Assembly: GCF_000241325.1 (NCBI RefSeq)
Contig: NZ_BAEI01000085.1
Coordinates: forward strand, 1-64,000
DNA: 64,000 bases
Direction: 5' to 3'
From: Gordonia polyisoprenivorans NBRC 16320 = JCM 10675
Lineage (GTDB): Bacteria > Actinomycetota > Actinomycetes > Mycobacteriales > Mycobacteriaceae
Part shown: piece by piece, positions 9,156 through 19,110 of the stretch
Layout of the letters: each line of letters begins with the position of its first letter
Position numbering within the stretch: position 1 is the stretch's first letter
Translations under genes and position numbers: made by a program
Notes under the pieces: generated by a model
What the model saw: the letters and a program-made list of their open reading frames with translations, nothing else
Told to the model about the DNA's origin: nothing
Databases searched by the model: none

Positions 9156-9300
9156 AGTTGGTCCTTCAACTCTTGTCATGGATGCTGGTCGGGCACGACG
9201 GCAGAGGATGTTCCGGCGACCAGTGGGGACCCGGGCCTCGACTACCTCCTCGCACCGCGCTCGATGAGCACGACGAGAAGGTGCCACGTACCAGCGATCC

Positions 9301-9330
9301 AGGCTACGCGAGAGCCCAGGTCAGGGTCAA
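9301..9330 (-). promoter_or_regulatory. Predicted vegetative promoter of rplM-rpsI-glmM
   Basis: On the minus strand TTGACC (9330-9325) is followed by an 18-bp spacer and TAGCCT (9306-9301), a good housekeeping sigma match. Predicted start of transcription is near 9295, about 140 nt before the rplM GTG. Confidence 0.6.
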
Positions 9331-9376
9331 AACACGCTTCATCCGCGCCGGCGGAGTACCCGTCGGCACCCGCAGG

Positions 9377-10711
9377 TCAGGCCGGGGCGATGCGCGCCGA
9401 GGCCACCGCCTGCGCGCATGGTTCGTCGACGGAGTCACCGCCGGTGCCGGCCTGGCATCCGACACTCACCTGTAGATCGTGCTCGACGAGCACGTACCAG
9501 CGGATCGGCGCACCCGATGCCGGGGCCTCGCGGTAGCTGATCACATCCCGCCCGGCGAAGCGGGTCGACGCGGAGAACTCACTGACCACGTCGTCGCCAC
9601 GCTGGGCGATCCGATTGCGCAGGCTCAGCGCCACCGACGACGGCGTCGAGCCCGCCCGCACGGTGCTCTGGACCAGCAGGATGCGGCTACCGTCCTCGGG
9701 GGCGACGAACACGATGCGCGACTGCACCGACGAGGACGTCGCACCACTCGGCGCACTCTGCTCGGCCTGCTGCCAGTCGGTCGGGATCAGCAGACTCGTC
9801 CGCCCCTGGGTGACGCGGTGGTCGGCGGGCGCAGGTGGCCGGTCGTGTCGGGTCAACGCCACCGCGGCGACGACACCGACAACAAGCATCGCGACCGCCA
9901 ATGTCGCGCCGAGCACCTGCCATCGCGTCAGCTCCACACGCCGGCGCCCCGACGATGCGGCCACCCGCGCCTCGAGGTCGCCGAAATCCAGCGGCTCGAG
10001 GTGGGCGACGCGAGAACCCCAGCGGGCGATCAGTCGGCGATCGACCGACACGACCCGGCCGGCCACAGCGTGGTCGAGGATCAGGTCGACGGCCCGGCCC
10101 ACCTCCGCCGGATCGTCACCGTCGACGTAGACCGCCTCGACGCCGTCGTCGATCGCCTCTTCGACCGCCGCGGCGTCGGCGGCCGTCGAGCCGGCCGGGC
10201 GGAGCACCGCGGAATCCTCGATCTCCCAGCCGGCGGCCCCGCGACGCAGACGCTGCACGCCCCAGCGCGGCGGCACCGGTGCGCAGTGGTGCGTGGGCCG
10301 GTGGGTGGTCTCGACGACGGCGCACCTGCTGACCGTCGCATCGGCATGGCTGCGGGCGACGAGGATCGCCCGGGGTACCAGCGTGATGTCCGGGCGCAGC
10401 GAGCCCGCGGCCCGGGTGAGCACCCCTCTACGTATGGCACCCCAGGTGCTGGGATGGCCGATGAGCAGGGGCCCGCGGTACCCGCCGATCATCTGCGCGA
10501 ACACCTCACGCCAGCGTTGTTCGACGCCGATCCGGACCCCGCCTGCGACGATGACGTCCGCATCGATGGCCTCGAGGAGGTCGGTGACGTCCGGGCCGCC
10601 GACGGCACCGATCGTGGTGTGCCCGTAGGCGAGATCGATCACGAGCGGTCTCGCCGAGGTCGTCGTCGCGGCGCCCGGGATGGCCCGGTCGGTGGCCAGC
10701 ATTCCCGTCAT
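9377..10711 (-). CDS. Type VII secretion-associated protein, Rv3446c family
   Basis: 444 residues, encoded directly downstream of eccC with an ATGA overlap (10711-10708), so it is translated with the ESX-4 motor. Residues 1 to about 250 look like an actin/Hsp70-type N-terminal domain (PLVIDLAYGHTTIGAVGG). A single membrane helix follows near residue 290 (VLGATLAVAMLVVGVVAAVA), then a C-terminal extracytoplasmic domain ending in the type VII-associated Rv3446c C-terminal module (LLIPTDWQQ..., RIVFVAPEDGSRILLVQS). The matching M. tuberculosis gene also neighbours eccC4. Its role in ESX-4 secretion is not established; it is probably a membrane accessory protein. Confidence 0.85.
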   Translation of the reverse strand: MTGMLATDRAIPGAATTTSARPLVIDLAYGHTTIGAVGGPDVTDLLEAIDADVIVAGGVRIGVEQRWREVFAQMIGGYRGPLLIGHPSTWGAIRRGVLTRAAGSLRPDITLVPRAILVARSHADATVSRCAVVETTHRPTHHCAPVPPRWGVQRLRRGAAGWEIEDSAVLRPAGSTAADAAAVEEAIDDGVEAVYVDGDDPAEVGRAVDLILDHAVAGRVVSVDRRLIARWGSRVAHLEPLDFGDLEARVAASSGRRRVELTRWQVLGATLAVAMLVVGVVAAVALTRHDRPPAPADHRVTQGRTSLLIPTDWQQAEQSAPSGATSSSVQSRIVFVAPEDGSRILLVQSTVRAGSTPSSVALSLRNRIAQRGDDVVSEFSASTRFAGRDVISYREAPASGAPIRWYVLVEHDLQVSVGCQAGTGGDSVDEPCAQAVASARIAPA

Positions 10712-13700
10712 GGGGTGTGCGGACCGGTCGGGTCGGAGGTGGCGACCTGGATCATCTCCTGCGTGCGGGTGCGGGACACGAGTTCACCGCGGCCGGGCAC
10801 CAACCGCTGCATGCGGGTTCGTCCGGTGATGTATCCCTCGTCGCGGTCACCGCTCATCAGCAGCATGTCCGACGAGAGATCCTTGAGTCGCCCGATCACC
10901 GGGTCGAACAGCGCCCGCCCGAGTCCGCCGGAGCGACGCGCCAACACGATGTGCATACCGATGTCGCGGGCGTGGGATGCCAGATCGATCAAGGGCAGCA
11001 ACGGATTCCCCGACGAGGTGGCGACCATGTCGTAGTCGTCGACGACGATGTACACGTCCGGTCCCGACCACCAGCTGCGTGCCTTGAGCGCATCGACGGT
11101 GAGGTCGTCGGGTGGCAGGCGTTTGGTGAAGTACGCGGCGAGCTGGTGCATCATCTTCGTCGCGTTCTCCCCCGAACTTGCGTACCCGGCGAGATGATCA
11201 CCGGTGATGATGCCGAGCATGGTGCGGCGGTAGTCGATCAGCACGATCTTCACCTGATCCGGCGTGGCCCCGCCGACCAAACCCGAGATGATCGTTTTCA
11301 GGAGTGTGCTCTTGCCGTGCTCGACGTCGGCGAAGGCCATGAAGTGGGGCTGCACACCGAAATCCAGGATGACCGGGGCGAGTTCGAGCTCCCCCACTCC
11401 GATGGCCACCTGGTGGGGACCGAGGACGATCTCGGCGTCGGCGACGAGCTCGGCAACGCGTGCCGCGGAGATCTCGGTGCCGAGCTTGCGCACCGGTAGT
11501 GCTCGCCGGTCGGGGTAGGCCAGCGAGATCGTGTCGAGGGCGAGTTGTCCGCCCATCGGCAATGTCGCCGGCGAGGGGTCGCCGTCGAGGCGCGGTAATG
11601 CCACCAGCAGATGCATACCGTCGGGGCTGAGTCCACGGCCGGGCCGGTTGTGCGGCACCTGCGAGGCCGCTTTGCGTCCGAGCTCGGAATCCATGGCGTC
11701 ACCGAGGCGTAGTTCGAGTCGACTGCCGATCAGGTCCCGCATCGCCGGGCGGACCTCGGCCCAGCGGGTGGCCGTCACGATCAGGTGGACGCCGTAGGAA
11801 AGCCCCTGGGAGACGATGATCCCGATCTGTTCTTCCAGGAACTCCATCTCCCCGCGCAACACGCCGACCCCGTCGAGAACCAGGAACACATCGCCGTGCG
11901 GGTCATCGGCGAGCGGATCGTCGGGCCCGGTGCGGCCGGTCCGCATCCAGTCCTGGCGCCGCGCACGGTAATCGGACATCGACTCGATACCGAGACGGGC
12001 GAACCGCAACTCCCGCGCCCGCACCACCGCGGTCACCTCGGCGACCGTGCGACGCACCGCGTCCATGTCGCCGCGGGTCGCGACCGAACCCACGTGGGGC
12101 AGGCCCGCGATACCGGCGAGGGAACCCCCACCGAAGTCCAGACAGTAGAACTGCACCTGTTCGGGGGTGTGGGTGGCGGCCGCGGCGACGATCAGCGTGC
12201 GTACCGCGGTCGACTTGCCGGTCTGGGGGCCGCCGACGACCGCGACGTTGCCTGCCGCACCGGACAGGTCCAGGACGTGCTGGTCACGGCGCTGATCGAA
12301 GGGCCGGTCGATGATGCCGACCGGTACCCGCAGGTCGCCGGGTGCCGACGGTGTCGAGAAGTCGCGGTCGCCGATCAACCCGTCGACGGTCGGCGACTCG
12401 TCGAGCGGTGGCAGCCAGACCTCGTGGGCGCTGGGCCCGGCACCGGCGATCCGTCCGACGAGGGTCTGCAGCAGGGACGGAACGCTCACGGTTCCGGCGG
12501 TCACGCCCGCCGGCTCCGGTGGGATGTCGGAGGTGGCGGTGGACGCAGGTGGGGTCGACGCAGGTGGGGTGGACGCAGTGGGGGCCGGCACGGAAGGGGG
12601 TGAGGAGGCGGGCGGCACCGCCGACAGCAGTGCGGCCGCCTGGTCGAGCACCGAGCCACCGGCACCAACGGACGCGGCGGGCGGCACCCGATTCGTCCCC
12701 GTCGTATCCAGGCCCGAGGCGTCGTCGGCGGCGTCGAACGGGACGGGCAGGGCGGTGAACATCTTCATCGCACCCCGTAACCCCGGCGCGTCACCGACCC
12801 CGGTCACGGTGTCTCGCACGTCGGCGGGCGGTTGATACGGACCCGAGACGTAGCAGGTGTTGAACCTGATCGGCTCGCCCGCATCGCATTTGAGGTATCC
12901 CGAACCGGGCACGCTGGGCAGATGGTACGCGTCGGGAACCCCGAGTACCGATCGGGATTCGTTCGCCGAGAACGTCTTCAGACCGATCCGATACGAGAGG
13001 TGGCTGTCGAGACCGCGCAACTTGCCCTCCTCGAGTCGTTGGGAGGCAAGCAGCAGATGAATGTGCAGCGACCGCCCGAGCCGTCCGATCGCGACGAACA
13101 GTTCGGCGAAATCCGGTTTCTGCGCCAGCAATTCGGAGAACTCGTCCACGACGATGAACAATGCCGGCAGGGGTTGCAACGGAGCGCCGGCGGCGCGGGC
13201 CTGTTCGTATTCGGTGACGTTGGCGAAGTTCCCGGCCGCGCGCAACACTTCTTGACGACGATTCAATTCCCCCGACAGCGCATCCTTCATCCGGTCGACC
13301 ATCGCCAATTCCTGCTCGAGGTTGGTGATCAAGGCCGCCACATGGGGGCTGCGTTCGAGCCCGAGGAAGGTGGCGCCGCCCTTGAAGTCGACGAGGACCA
13401 GATTGAGCTCGGCGGGTGAGTGGGTGGCCAGCATCGCCACCACGAGCGTGCGCAGGAATTCCGACTTTCCCGAACCGGTTGCGCCGATGCACAACCCGTG
13501 CGGACCGGTGCCGCCGTGCGCGCTCTCCTTGATGTCGAGTTCGACTGTCCCACCCGATGGTGTGTAGCCGATCGGAACGCGCAAGCGGTCACGCCCGGTG
13601 CGCCCTCGCCAGTGCACCGCCGTATCGAAGCGGGACACATCGTCGATGCCCAGTAACGCCGGTAGTCCGGGGTCGAGGGCGGTGGCCTCGGAATCGAGAC

Positions 13701-14940
13701 TGGCCAGGGAGGCCGCCGTCGCCAACCGATAGCGAGCCAGCCGTCGGGCCATGGCCTCGCATTCGGCGATACCCAACGCATCCATCGTCGCGAAATCCTC
13801 GGTGCCATAGGCACTTCTCGCCGACACCGTGCCGTCGGAGACCACCAGCTGCAGTCCGCGTCTGGCGGCGAGCCCGTCGGGTGGTGCGGTCAGATCGAGT
13901 ACGGTGACGCCCTCCATCCCGGCGTCGTTGACGAGCCGCTCGGCTCCGGTCACCCTGCCGTCGTCGATGATCACCACCAGGTGCACCCGACCGGGAGTCG
14001 GCGGCGCCGACCGGGAGAACCGGCCGCGGTCGGCCAGTTCGGTGGCGAGCGCGGTCTCCAGGTCCGCCAATGTCGGGAAGATCATCCGCATCGGTCCGAC
14101 GGCATCGGCCAACGAGGGATGCCCGACGTGCGGCAGCCACTTCGCCCAGTCCCAGGCCTCACCGGCCGGGTCGGCGGTCACCACGGCCACCCGGAGATGG
14201 TCCGGCCCGTGGAAGGCACACAACTCGATGACCATGGCGCGCAGCAGTTCTCGGGTCTCCTGACGCACACCCTCGATGTTGATGGCCGGAAAGCCCCGCA
14301 GTGACACCGCGGTCGGCAGTCGGTGCACCACCGAATGCGTCCGGACGAATCGCCGCAGCGCGACCATCGACACCGGCTCGAGATCCTCCAGCGGCCCGGT
14401 CTCCGGCGGCACCAGACGGGTGGCCAATCGCTGCGTACCCAGACCGACCCGCACATGCGCGAAATCGTTGTCGGCCGGTCGCCGCTCCCACATCCGGCGC
14501 GTCCCGATCAGATCGGGAATGCTGCGCGGATCGGGATGGCTCCAGGCCAACGCCGCACGCTGTGCACCACTGGTGTCGCCGACCTGCGTGCGCAGGCCGG
14601 CGAGGTAGCGGAAGTAGTCCTTGCGTTCCTCGTTGAGTTCGGCGGCCTTCTTGCCGCCCCCACGACCTCCCGCTGCGAACATTCCAAACATCGACATCAG
14701 CATCATCAGGGGGAACATCATGAACAGCGGATTGGTCAGGATGTTGCGACCCCCGGTCGCGAACATCATCGCCAACATGCCGATGACCGCGACCACCATG
14801 ATCACCGGCAGCAACTTCAGCAACATCCCGCCCGGAACCACCCGCGGCACATCCGGGGGCGGCTGGATGTTCAGTTCACCACCGGGCGCACGTGGTGGCG
14901 TGATCCGTGGCCGCCGCACGAAACCATCGGTTGTGCTCAC
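10708..14940 (-). CDS. eccC: ESX-4-type secretion motor ATPase EccC (fused EccCa-EccCb)
   Basis: 1410 residues, the full single-chain EccC. Two membrane helices (about residues 40-60 and 68-88) are followed by three FtsK/SpoIIIE ATPase domains. Walker A motifs: GATGSGKS near 487, GGPQTGKST near 905, and a degenerate EHGKST near 1209 whose first glycine is replaced. Walker B-type FIVVDEFSELL follows the first, and VFLVLDGVG and VYIVVDDYD the others. A Pro/Thr/Ser linker with two copies of STPPA (encoded about 12541-12590) joins domains 1 and 2. It powers export of WXG100 substrates across the inner membrane. The start is GTG 14940 after GAGGGGA. Divergent from eccD; followed by the Rv3446c-like gene. 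Assignment to ESX-4 rests on order beside rplM. Confidence 0.96.
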   Translation of the reverse strand: MSTTDGFVRRPRITPPRAPGGELNIQPPPDVPRVVPGGMLLKLLPVIMVVAVIGMLAMMFATGGRNILTNPLFMMFPLMMLMSMFGMFAAGGRGGGKKAAELNEERKDYFRYLAGLRTQVGDTSGAQRAALAWSHPDPRSIPDLIGTRRMWERRPADNDFAHVRVGLGTQRLATRLVPPETGPLEDLEPVSMVALRRFVRTHSVVHRLPTAVSLRGFPAINIEGVRQETRELLRAMVIELCAFHGPDHLRVAVVTADPAGEAWDWAKWLPHVGHPSLADAVGPMRMIFPTLADLETALATELADRGRFSRSAPPTPGRVHLVVIIDDGRVTGAERLVNDAGMEGVTVLDLTAPPDGLAARRGLQLVVSDGTVSARSAYGTEDFATMDALGIAECEAMARRLARYRLATAASLASLDSEATALDPGLPALLGIDDVSRFDTAVHWRGRTGRDRLRVPIGYTPSGGTVELDIKESAHGGTGPHGLCIGATGSGKSEFLRTLVVAMLATHSPAELNLVLVDFKGGATFLGLERSPHVAALITNLEQELAMVDRMKDALSGELNRRQEVLRAAGNFANVTEYEQARAAGAPLQPLPALFIVVDEFSELLAQKPDFAELFVAIGRLGRSLHIHLLLASQRLEEGKLRGLDSHLSYRIGLKTFSANESRSVLGVPDAYHLPSVPGSGYLKCDAGEPIRFNTCYVSGPYQPPADVRDTVTGVGDAPGLRGAMKMFTALPVPFDAADDASGLDTTGTNRVPPAASVGAGGSVLDQAAALLSAVPPASSPPSVPAPTASTPPASTPPASTATSDIPPEPAGVTAGTVSVPSLLQTLVGRIAGAGPSAHEVWLPPLDESPTVDGLIGDRDFSTPSAPGDLRVPVGIIDRPFDQRRDQHVLDLSGAAGNVAVVGGPQTGKSTAVRTLIVAAAATHTPEQVQFYCLDFGGGSLAGIAGLPHVGSVATRGDMDAVRRTVAEVTAVVRARELRFARLGIESMSDYRARRQDWMRTGRTGPDDPLADDPHGDVFLVLDGVGVLRGEMEFLEEQIGIIVSQGLSYGVHLIVTATRWAEVRPAMRDLIGSRLELRLGDAMDSELGRKAASQVPHNRPGRGLSPDGMHLLVALPRLDGDPSPATLPMGGQLALDTISLAYPDRRALPVRKLGTEISAARVAELVADAEIVLGPHQVAIGVGELELAPVILDFGVQPHFMAFADVEHGKSTLLKTIISGLVGGATPDQVKIVLIDYRRTMLGIITGDHLAGYASSGENATKMMHQLAAYFTKRLPPDDLTVDALKARSWWSGPDVYIVVDDYDMVATSSGNPLLPLIDLASHARDIGMHIVLARRSGGLGRALFDPVIGRLKDLSSDMLLMSGDRDEGYITGRTRMQRLVPGRGELVSRTRTQEMIQVATSDPTGPHTP

Positions 14941-15102
14941 CTGTCCCCCTCGTCCCCTCTACCTCGCCCCTCGCGCGTTGTCCCCCGTCGACTCACCGAG
15001 ACGTTCCGTACACCGTGTTATCCACCGGAACGAATAGGACATCTCACCCAAAGCCGAACGTGTGGTTATGGTAACTGCGAATCAAGGGGGAGGAACGTCG
15101 AG

Positions 15103-16635
15103 ATGTCATCTGTGGATACCCGACCAGCGGCACCCGCCGAGAACGGTGCGCTGCGGGCGTCGGCGCCGTCGATCGAACCCGCGTTGGTACGGGTGTCGGT
15201 GCTCGGCGGCAACACCCAGCTCGACGTCGCACTTCCGGCTGCAGTCCCGGTGGCTGCGCTCCTCGGCGATCTCGTCACCCAGATCGAGTCGCGCAGCCCG
15301 CGCCGGCGAGACCCCGACGACACCGAGCCGGATCCGAGCGGCGACAACGTGCTCGATCGGCGGTCACGATGGACCCTGTCGCGCATCGGGCAGCCGCCGC
15401 TGCCCGTGAACCGTTCGCTCGCCGACTCCGGGGTGCGTGACGGCGACCTGCTGATGGTCACCTCGGTGCGCACCGACGATTCGCCGGCACTGTTCGACGA
15501 CGTCGTCGATGCCGTTGCGCGCCTGAACGAATCGCGCTTCGCCAACTGGTCGGCGCAGGGAGCCCGGGTGATCGGATTCGCCGCGGCGATCCTGGCGGGC
15601 ATCGTCGGCGCGGTGGCCCTGGCCGGGATGCGGTGGCATGCCGATGTCTGGTGGCCGGCGATCCCGGCCGCGACGATGACGCTGGCGTTGGTCACCGCAT
15701 CGGCCATCGTCGCCCATCGATATCGCGACGACACCACGGCGACGGTCCTGGCTGCCGCGGCCGCTCCGACGGCGTTCGTGGCCGGCATGCTCACCGTTCC
15801 CGGACCCTACGGCTCCGCGCATCTCTCGCTGGGGTTCGCGGTGGTGGTGCTCGTCTGCGTCGTGTCCTATCGGCTGAGCGCGGTCGGCGCGGTGGTGCAC
15901 GCCGCCCTGCTGACCGCCTCGGTGATCGGTGGTGCGATCTCGCTGGCCGCTCTGCTCATCGACAGCTCGACGCGCAATGTCGCCGCCGTCGGCGCGGCCG
16001 CGGCGTTGCTCGTCGTCGCGATGGCGCCCCGGCTGACGATCGTGTTGGCGAAACTACCGCTGCCGCCGGTGCCGACGGCTGGTGTGCCGCTCGATCCGGA
16101 CGACGCCCAGCCTGTCCCCACCATCGAGGGCATCGGCGCGATCGGAGCGATGGCTCTTCCGAAAGCCGATGCGCTCGAACGTCGTTCGTATCTGGCGAAC
16201 GCCTATCTCACGGGCATCGTGGCCGGTGCCACCGCGGTGATCGGCCCCGCCGCGGTCATCACCGCGACCCCGTGGAACGGCGTCGACGCCAAGTCGATGG
16301 CACTGGCGGTCATCCTGGCCGTCGTGTTGTGCCTGCGCGGCCGCTCACACAGCGACCTCGTGCAGGCGTGTGTCCTGATCGGCGGTGGGGTGCTGACCCT
16401 CGCTGCGCTCGTCGGTTCGTTGACCGCGGTCGACGGGTGGTGGCCGTTCGTCGGATTCGTGGTCGCGGCAACAGCTCTCGTTGTCGCACTCGTGGTCGGT
16501 GTGCTCGCACCCGGACATGAGTTCTCGCCGGTGATGCGACGCCTCGCCGAGCTCGGCGAGTACGCCCTGATCGTGGTGATCGTGCCGCTGCTCGTCTGGA
16601 TTCTCGATCTGTACCAGACGGTTCGGGACATCTAG
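15103..16635 (+). CDS. eccD: ESX-4-type secretion membrane channel protein EccD
   Basis: 510 residues from ATG 15103, preceded by AAGGGGGAGG at 15084-15092; the longer upstream frame is not coding. The N-terminal ~100 residues form the ubiquitin-like YukD domain (RVSVLGGNTQLDVALPAAVP). About eleven membrane helices fill residues ~150-510, for example VIGFAAAILAGIVGAVALAG. It builds the central membrane pore of the type VII complex. Transcribed divergently from eccC across a 162-bp gap; its TAG overlaps the mycP GTG, so the two are translationally coupled. A weak -10 (TATGGT, 15067) precedes it. Confidence 0.95.
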   Translation: MSSVDTRPAAPAENGALRASAPSIEPALVRVSVLGGNTQLDVALPAAVPVAALLGDLVTQIESRSPRRRDPDDTEPDPSGDNVLDRRSRWTLSRIGQPPLPVNRSLADSGVRDGDLLMVTSVRTDDSPALFDDVVDAVARLNESRFANWSAQGARVIGFAAAILAGIVGAVALAGMRWHADVWWPAIPAATMTLALVTASAIVAHRYRDDTTATVLAAAAAPTAFVAGMLTVPGPYGSAHLSLGFAVVVLVCVVSYRLSAVGAVVHAALLTASVIGGAISLAALLIDSSTRNVAAVGAAAALLVVAMAPRLTIVLAKLPLPPVPTAGVPLDPDDAQPVPTIEGIGAIGAMALPKADALERRSYLANAYLTGIVAGATAVIGPAAVITATPWNGVDAKSMALAVILAVVLCLRGRSHSDLVQACVLIGGGVLTLAALVGSLTAVDGWWPFVGFVVAATALVVALVVGVLAPGHEFSPVMRRLAELGEYALIVVIVPLLVWILDLYQTVRDI

Positions 16636-18071
16636 TGGTCCGTCACGGAGCTGGGCGACCGGCGTCCGGAGTTGTCCGTCGTCGTCGTTTCCCGACCGGC
16701 CTCGCCATGGCACTGGCCGTCGCCACGCTTGTCGCCGTCTCCGGTGGTGGGCCCGCCTTCGCGCTGAGTCCGCCTCAGGTCGATCCGGGGGCGTTGAACC
16801 GGTCCGCCCCGGTGGCGCCGCCCGAACCCACCGAACAACGCACGCTCTGCGCGCGACCCGTCGCCGTCACCGCCGCGAGCCAGCCCTCTCCTGCTCAACA
16901 GATGATGAATCTGGAAGAGGCCTGGCGCTTTTCGCGCGGAGCGGGACAACGCGTCGCCGTGATCGACACCGGTGTCACGCCGCATCCCCGACTGCCTCGA
17001 TTGCGCGGCGGCGGCGACTACGTCTCGGGTGGCGACGGACTCGCCGACTGTGATGCGCACGGCACGCTGGTGGCCGGGCTCATCGCGGCCGCCTCGTCGC
17101 CTGACGACGCGTTCTCCGGAGTCGCACCGGATGCCTCGATCATCTCGATTCGCCAGTCCAGCAGCGCCTTCGACGCCAAGGACCGGCGTCGCGACGACGC
17201 GGACCCGGCGGTCGGCGGCGGATACGGGTCGGTGACCACCCTCGCCAACGCGGTGGTCCGCGCCGTCGACCTCGGTGCCACGGTCATCAACATCTCCGAG
17301 GTGGCGTGTTCCCCGGCGGGTGCCCGGCCCGCCGACCGTTCGCTGGGCGCCGCGGTCCGCTACGCCTTCGACCGCAACGTGGTCGTGGTGGTCGCTGCAG
17401 GCAACCTGTCGCAGGGGTCGGCGTGTGCCGAACAGAATCCGCCACCGCTACCCGGCGATCCCGACGGGTGGGGATCGGTCCAGACCGTGGCCAGTCCCGC
17501 CTGGTTCTCGCCCTATGTTCTCGCGGTGGGCTCGGTCGATGCCGGCACCGGAGCGCCGAGCTCGTTCAGCTTGCACGGGCCGTGGGTCGATGTCGCGGCA
17601 CCGGGTACCGGGATCATCAGTCTCGACAGCACTCCCCGCAGTTCGTCGCTGGTCAACGCGCAGCGGAGCAACTCGGGCCCGCTTCCGTTGCTGGGCACCA
17701 GCTTCTCCACCCCGTTCGTCGCCGGCACGGTGGCATTGGTCCGCGCACGGTACCCGGGGTTGTCGGCGGGTGAGGTGATGGACCGTATCGTCCGCACCGC
17801 GCACGCCCCGGGACCGGGCCACGATCAGGCGATCGGTCACGGGGTCATCGACACCGTCGCGGCGCTGACCGCTGAGCTGCCCGAGGGACCGCTCGCCGAT
17901 CCCGAGGTGCCTGCGGCGATCGCGGCTCCCGCGGTGGCGCCGGCACCCGATCACAGCCCGCGCAACGTCGCGCTGGTGGGCGTGGGGCTCGCCGCGGCCG
18001 TGGTGGTTGCGGTTCTGGCGCTCTCACTGCCTCATCGTCGGGTCCGTCGACTCGACCCTGACGAGTACTAA
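16635..18071 (+). CDS. mycP: Type VII secretion-associated subtilisin-like protease (mycosin)
   Basis: 478 residues. An arginine-rich N-terminus with hydrophobic core and alanine-rich cleavage region (about residues 18-44) is the signal peptide. The catalytic triad is intact: Asp111 in VAVIDTGVTPHP, His142 in DAHGTLVAG and Ser356 in GTSFSTPFVAG. A C-terminal helix (VALVGVGLAAAVVVAVLALS) followed by HRRVRR anchors it with the catalytic domain outside. Mycosins stabilise the ESX membrane complex and process some substrates. GTG 16635 overlaps the eccD stop. In M. tuberculosis eccB4 follows mycP4; here ispH follows on the opposite strand. Confidence 0.96.
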   Translation: MVRHGAGRPASGVVRRRRFPTGLAMALAVATLVAVSGGGPAFALSPPQVDPGALNRSAPVAPPEPTEQRTLCARPVAVTAASQPSPAQQMMNLEEAWRFSRGAGQRVAVIDTGVTPHPRLPRLRGGGDYVSGGDGLADCDAHGTLVAGLIAAASSPDDAFSGVAPDASIISIRQSSSAFDAKDRRRDDADPAVGGGYGSVTTLANAVVRAVDLGATVINISEVACSPAGARPADRSLGAAVRYAFDRNVVVVVAAGNLSQGSACAEQNPPPLPGDPDGWGSVQTVASPAWFSPYVLAVGSVDAGTGAPSSFSLHGPWVDVAAPGTGIISLDSTPRSSSLVNAQRSNSGPLPLLGTSFSTPFVAGTVALVRARYPGLSAGEVMDRIVRTAHAPGPGHDQAIGHGVIDTVAALTAELPEGPLADPEVPAAIAAPAVAPAPDHSPRNVALVGVGLAAAVVVAVLALSLPHRRVRRLDPDEY

Positions 18072-18098
18072 CCGGAATCCGGGTACGACGGATCCGGT
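18071..18098. terminator. Possible bidirectional terminator between mycP and ispH
   Basis: ACCGG-A-ATCC (18071-18080) pairs with GGATCCGGT (18090-18098) around a 9-nt loop; one base is bulged. No T tract. It occupies most of the 33-bp gap between the converging genes. Confidence 0.4.
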
Positions 18099-18104
18099 GT
18101 TGGG

Positions 18105-19058
18105 TTACTTGGCCGTTCGAGCCGGCCGCAGTTCACGCGGCAGGGCGAAGGTCAGCGTTTCCTCGGCGGTGGTGACCTTTTCTACGGAATCGAAGCCGTA
18201 CTCGGACAGGAAGTCGATGACCCCACGGACCAGGACCTCCGGCACCGATGCACCCGAGGTGATGCCGACGGTCTCGACGCCGTCGAGCCAGGCCGGGTCG
18301 ATCTCCCGCGCATAGTCGACCAGGTAGGAGGCCGACGCGCCGTTCTGCAGCGCCACCTCGACGAGCCGCACCGAGTTCGACGAGTTCTTCGAGCCGACGA
18401 CGATCACCAGGTCGCACTTCGGGGCCATCGCCTTGACCGCGACCTGACGATTCTGGGTCGCATAACAGATGTCGTCGCTCGGCGGGTCGTTGAGCTCGGG
18501 GAATCTCTCACGGAGGCGGCGCACGGTCTCCATCGTCTCGTCCACCGACAACGTGGTCTGGGAGAGCCAGATGACCTTCGATTCGTCACGCACACTCACG
18601 GTGTCGACGGCGTCGGGACCGTCCACGAGCTGGATGTGCTCCGGCGCCTCCCCCGCGGTGCCCTCGACCTCCTCGTGGCCCTCGTGACCGATGAGCAGGA
18701 TGTCGTAGTCATCGCGGGCGAAGCGCTTGGCCTCTTGATGCACCTTGGTGACCAGCGGGCACGTGGCGTCGATGGTCTTGAGGTTGCGTTGCGCGGCGGT
18801 GCGATGCACCTCCGGGGAGACGCCGTGGGCGGAGAACACGACGATGGCGCCTTCGGGTACCTCGTCGGTCTCGCCGACGAAGATCGCGCCACGCTCGGCG
18901 AGAGTGTCGACGACGTGCCGGTTGTGCACGATCTCCTTGCGGACGTAGACGGGCGCACCGTGCTTGTCGAGTGCACGCTCGACGGTCTCCACGGCGCGAT
19001 CCACGCCGGCGCAATATCCCCGCGGTTCGGCGAGCAGGATGCGCTTGGATTCAGTCAT
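18105..19058 (-). CDS. ispH: 4-Hydroxy-3-methylbut-2-enyl diphosphate reductase
   Basis: Last step of the MEP pathway, giving IPP and DMAPP; uses an oxygen-sensitive 4Fe-4S cluster. 317 residues from ATG 19058 (an in-frame ATG 54 bp upstream is not supported by homologs). The three cluster cysteines are in [12 protein letters not shown] (Cys16), [13 protein letters not shown] and [10 protein letters not shown]. The active-site His/Glu motifs IVHNRHVV and SAHGVSPEV are present. Divergent from the Rv1109c-like gene over a 52-bp spacer, as with lytB2/Rv1110 in M. tuberculosis. It supplies isoprenyl units that UppS, also in this window, elongates. Confidence 0.97.
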   Translation of the reverse strand: MTESKRILLAEPRGYCAGVDRAVETVERALDKHGAPVYVRKEIVHNRHVVDTLAERGAIFVGETDEVPEGAIVVFSAHGVSPEVHRTAAQRNLKTIDATCPLVTKVHQEAKRFARDDYDILLIGHEGHEEVEGTAGEAPEHIQLVDGPDAVDTVSVRDESKVIWLSQTTLSVDETMETVRRLRERFPELNDPPSDDICYATQNRQVAVKAMAPKCDLVIVVGSKNSSNSVRLVEVALQNGASASYLVDYAREIDPAWLDGVETVGITSGASVPEVLVRGVIDFLSEYGFDSVEKVTTAEETLTFALPRELRPARTAK

Positions 19059-19110
19059 GTCCCCAAGGGTACGTGTTGGACCACTCGCCGCGAGATGGCA
19101 GAGTGAACCC

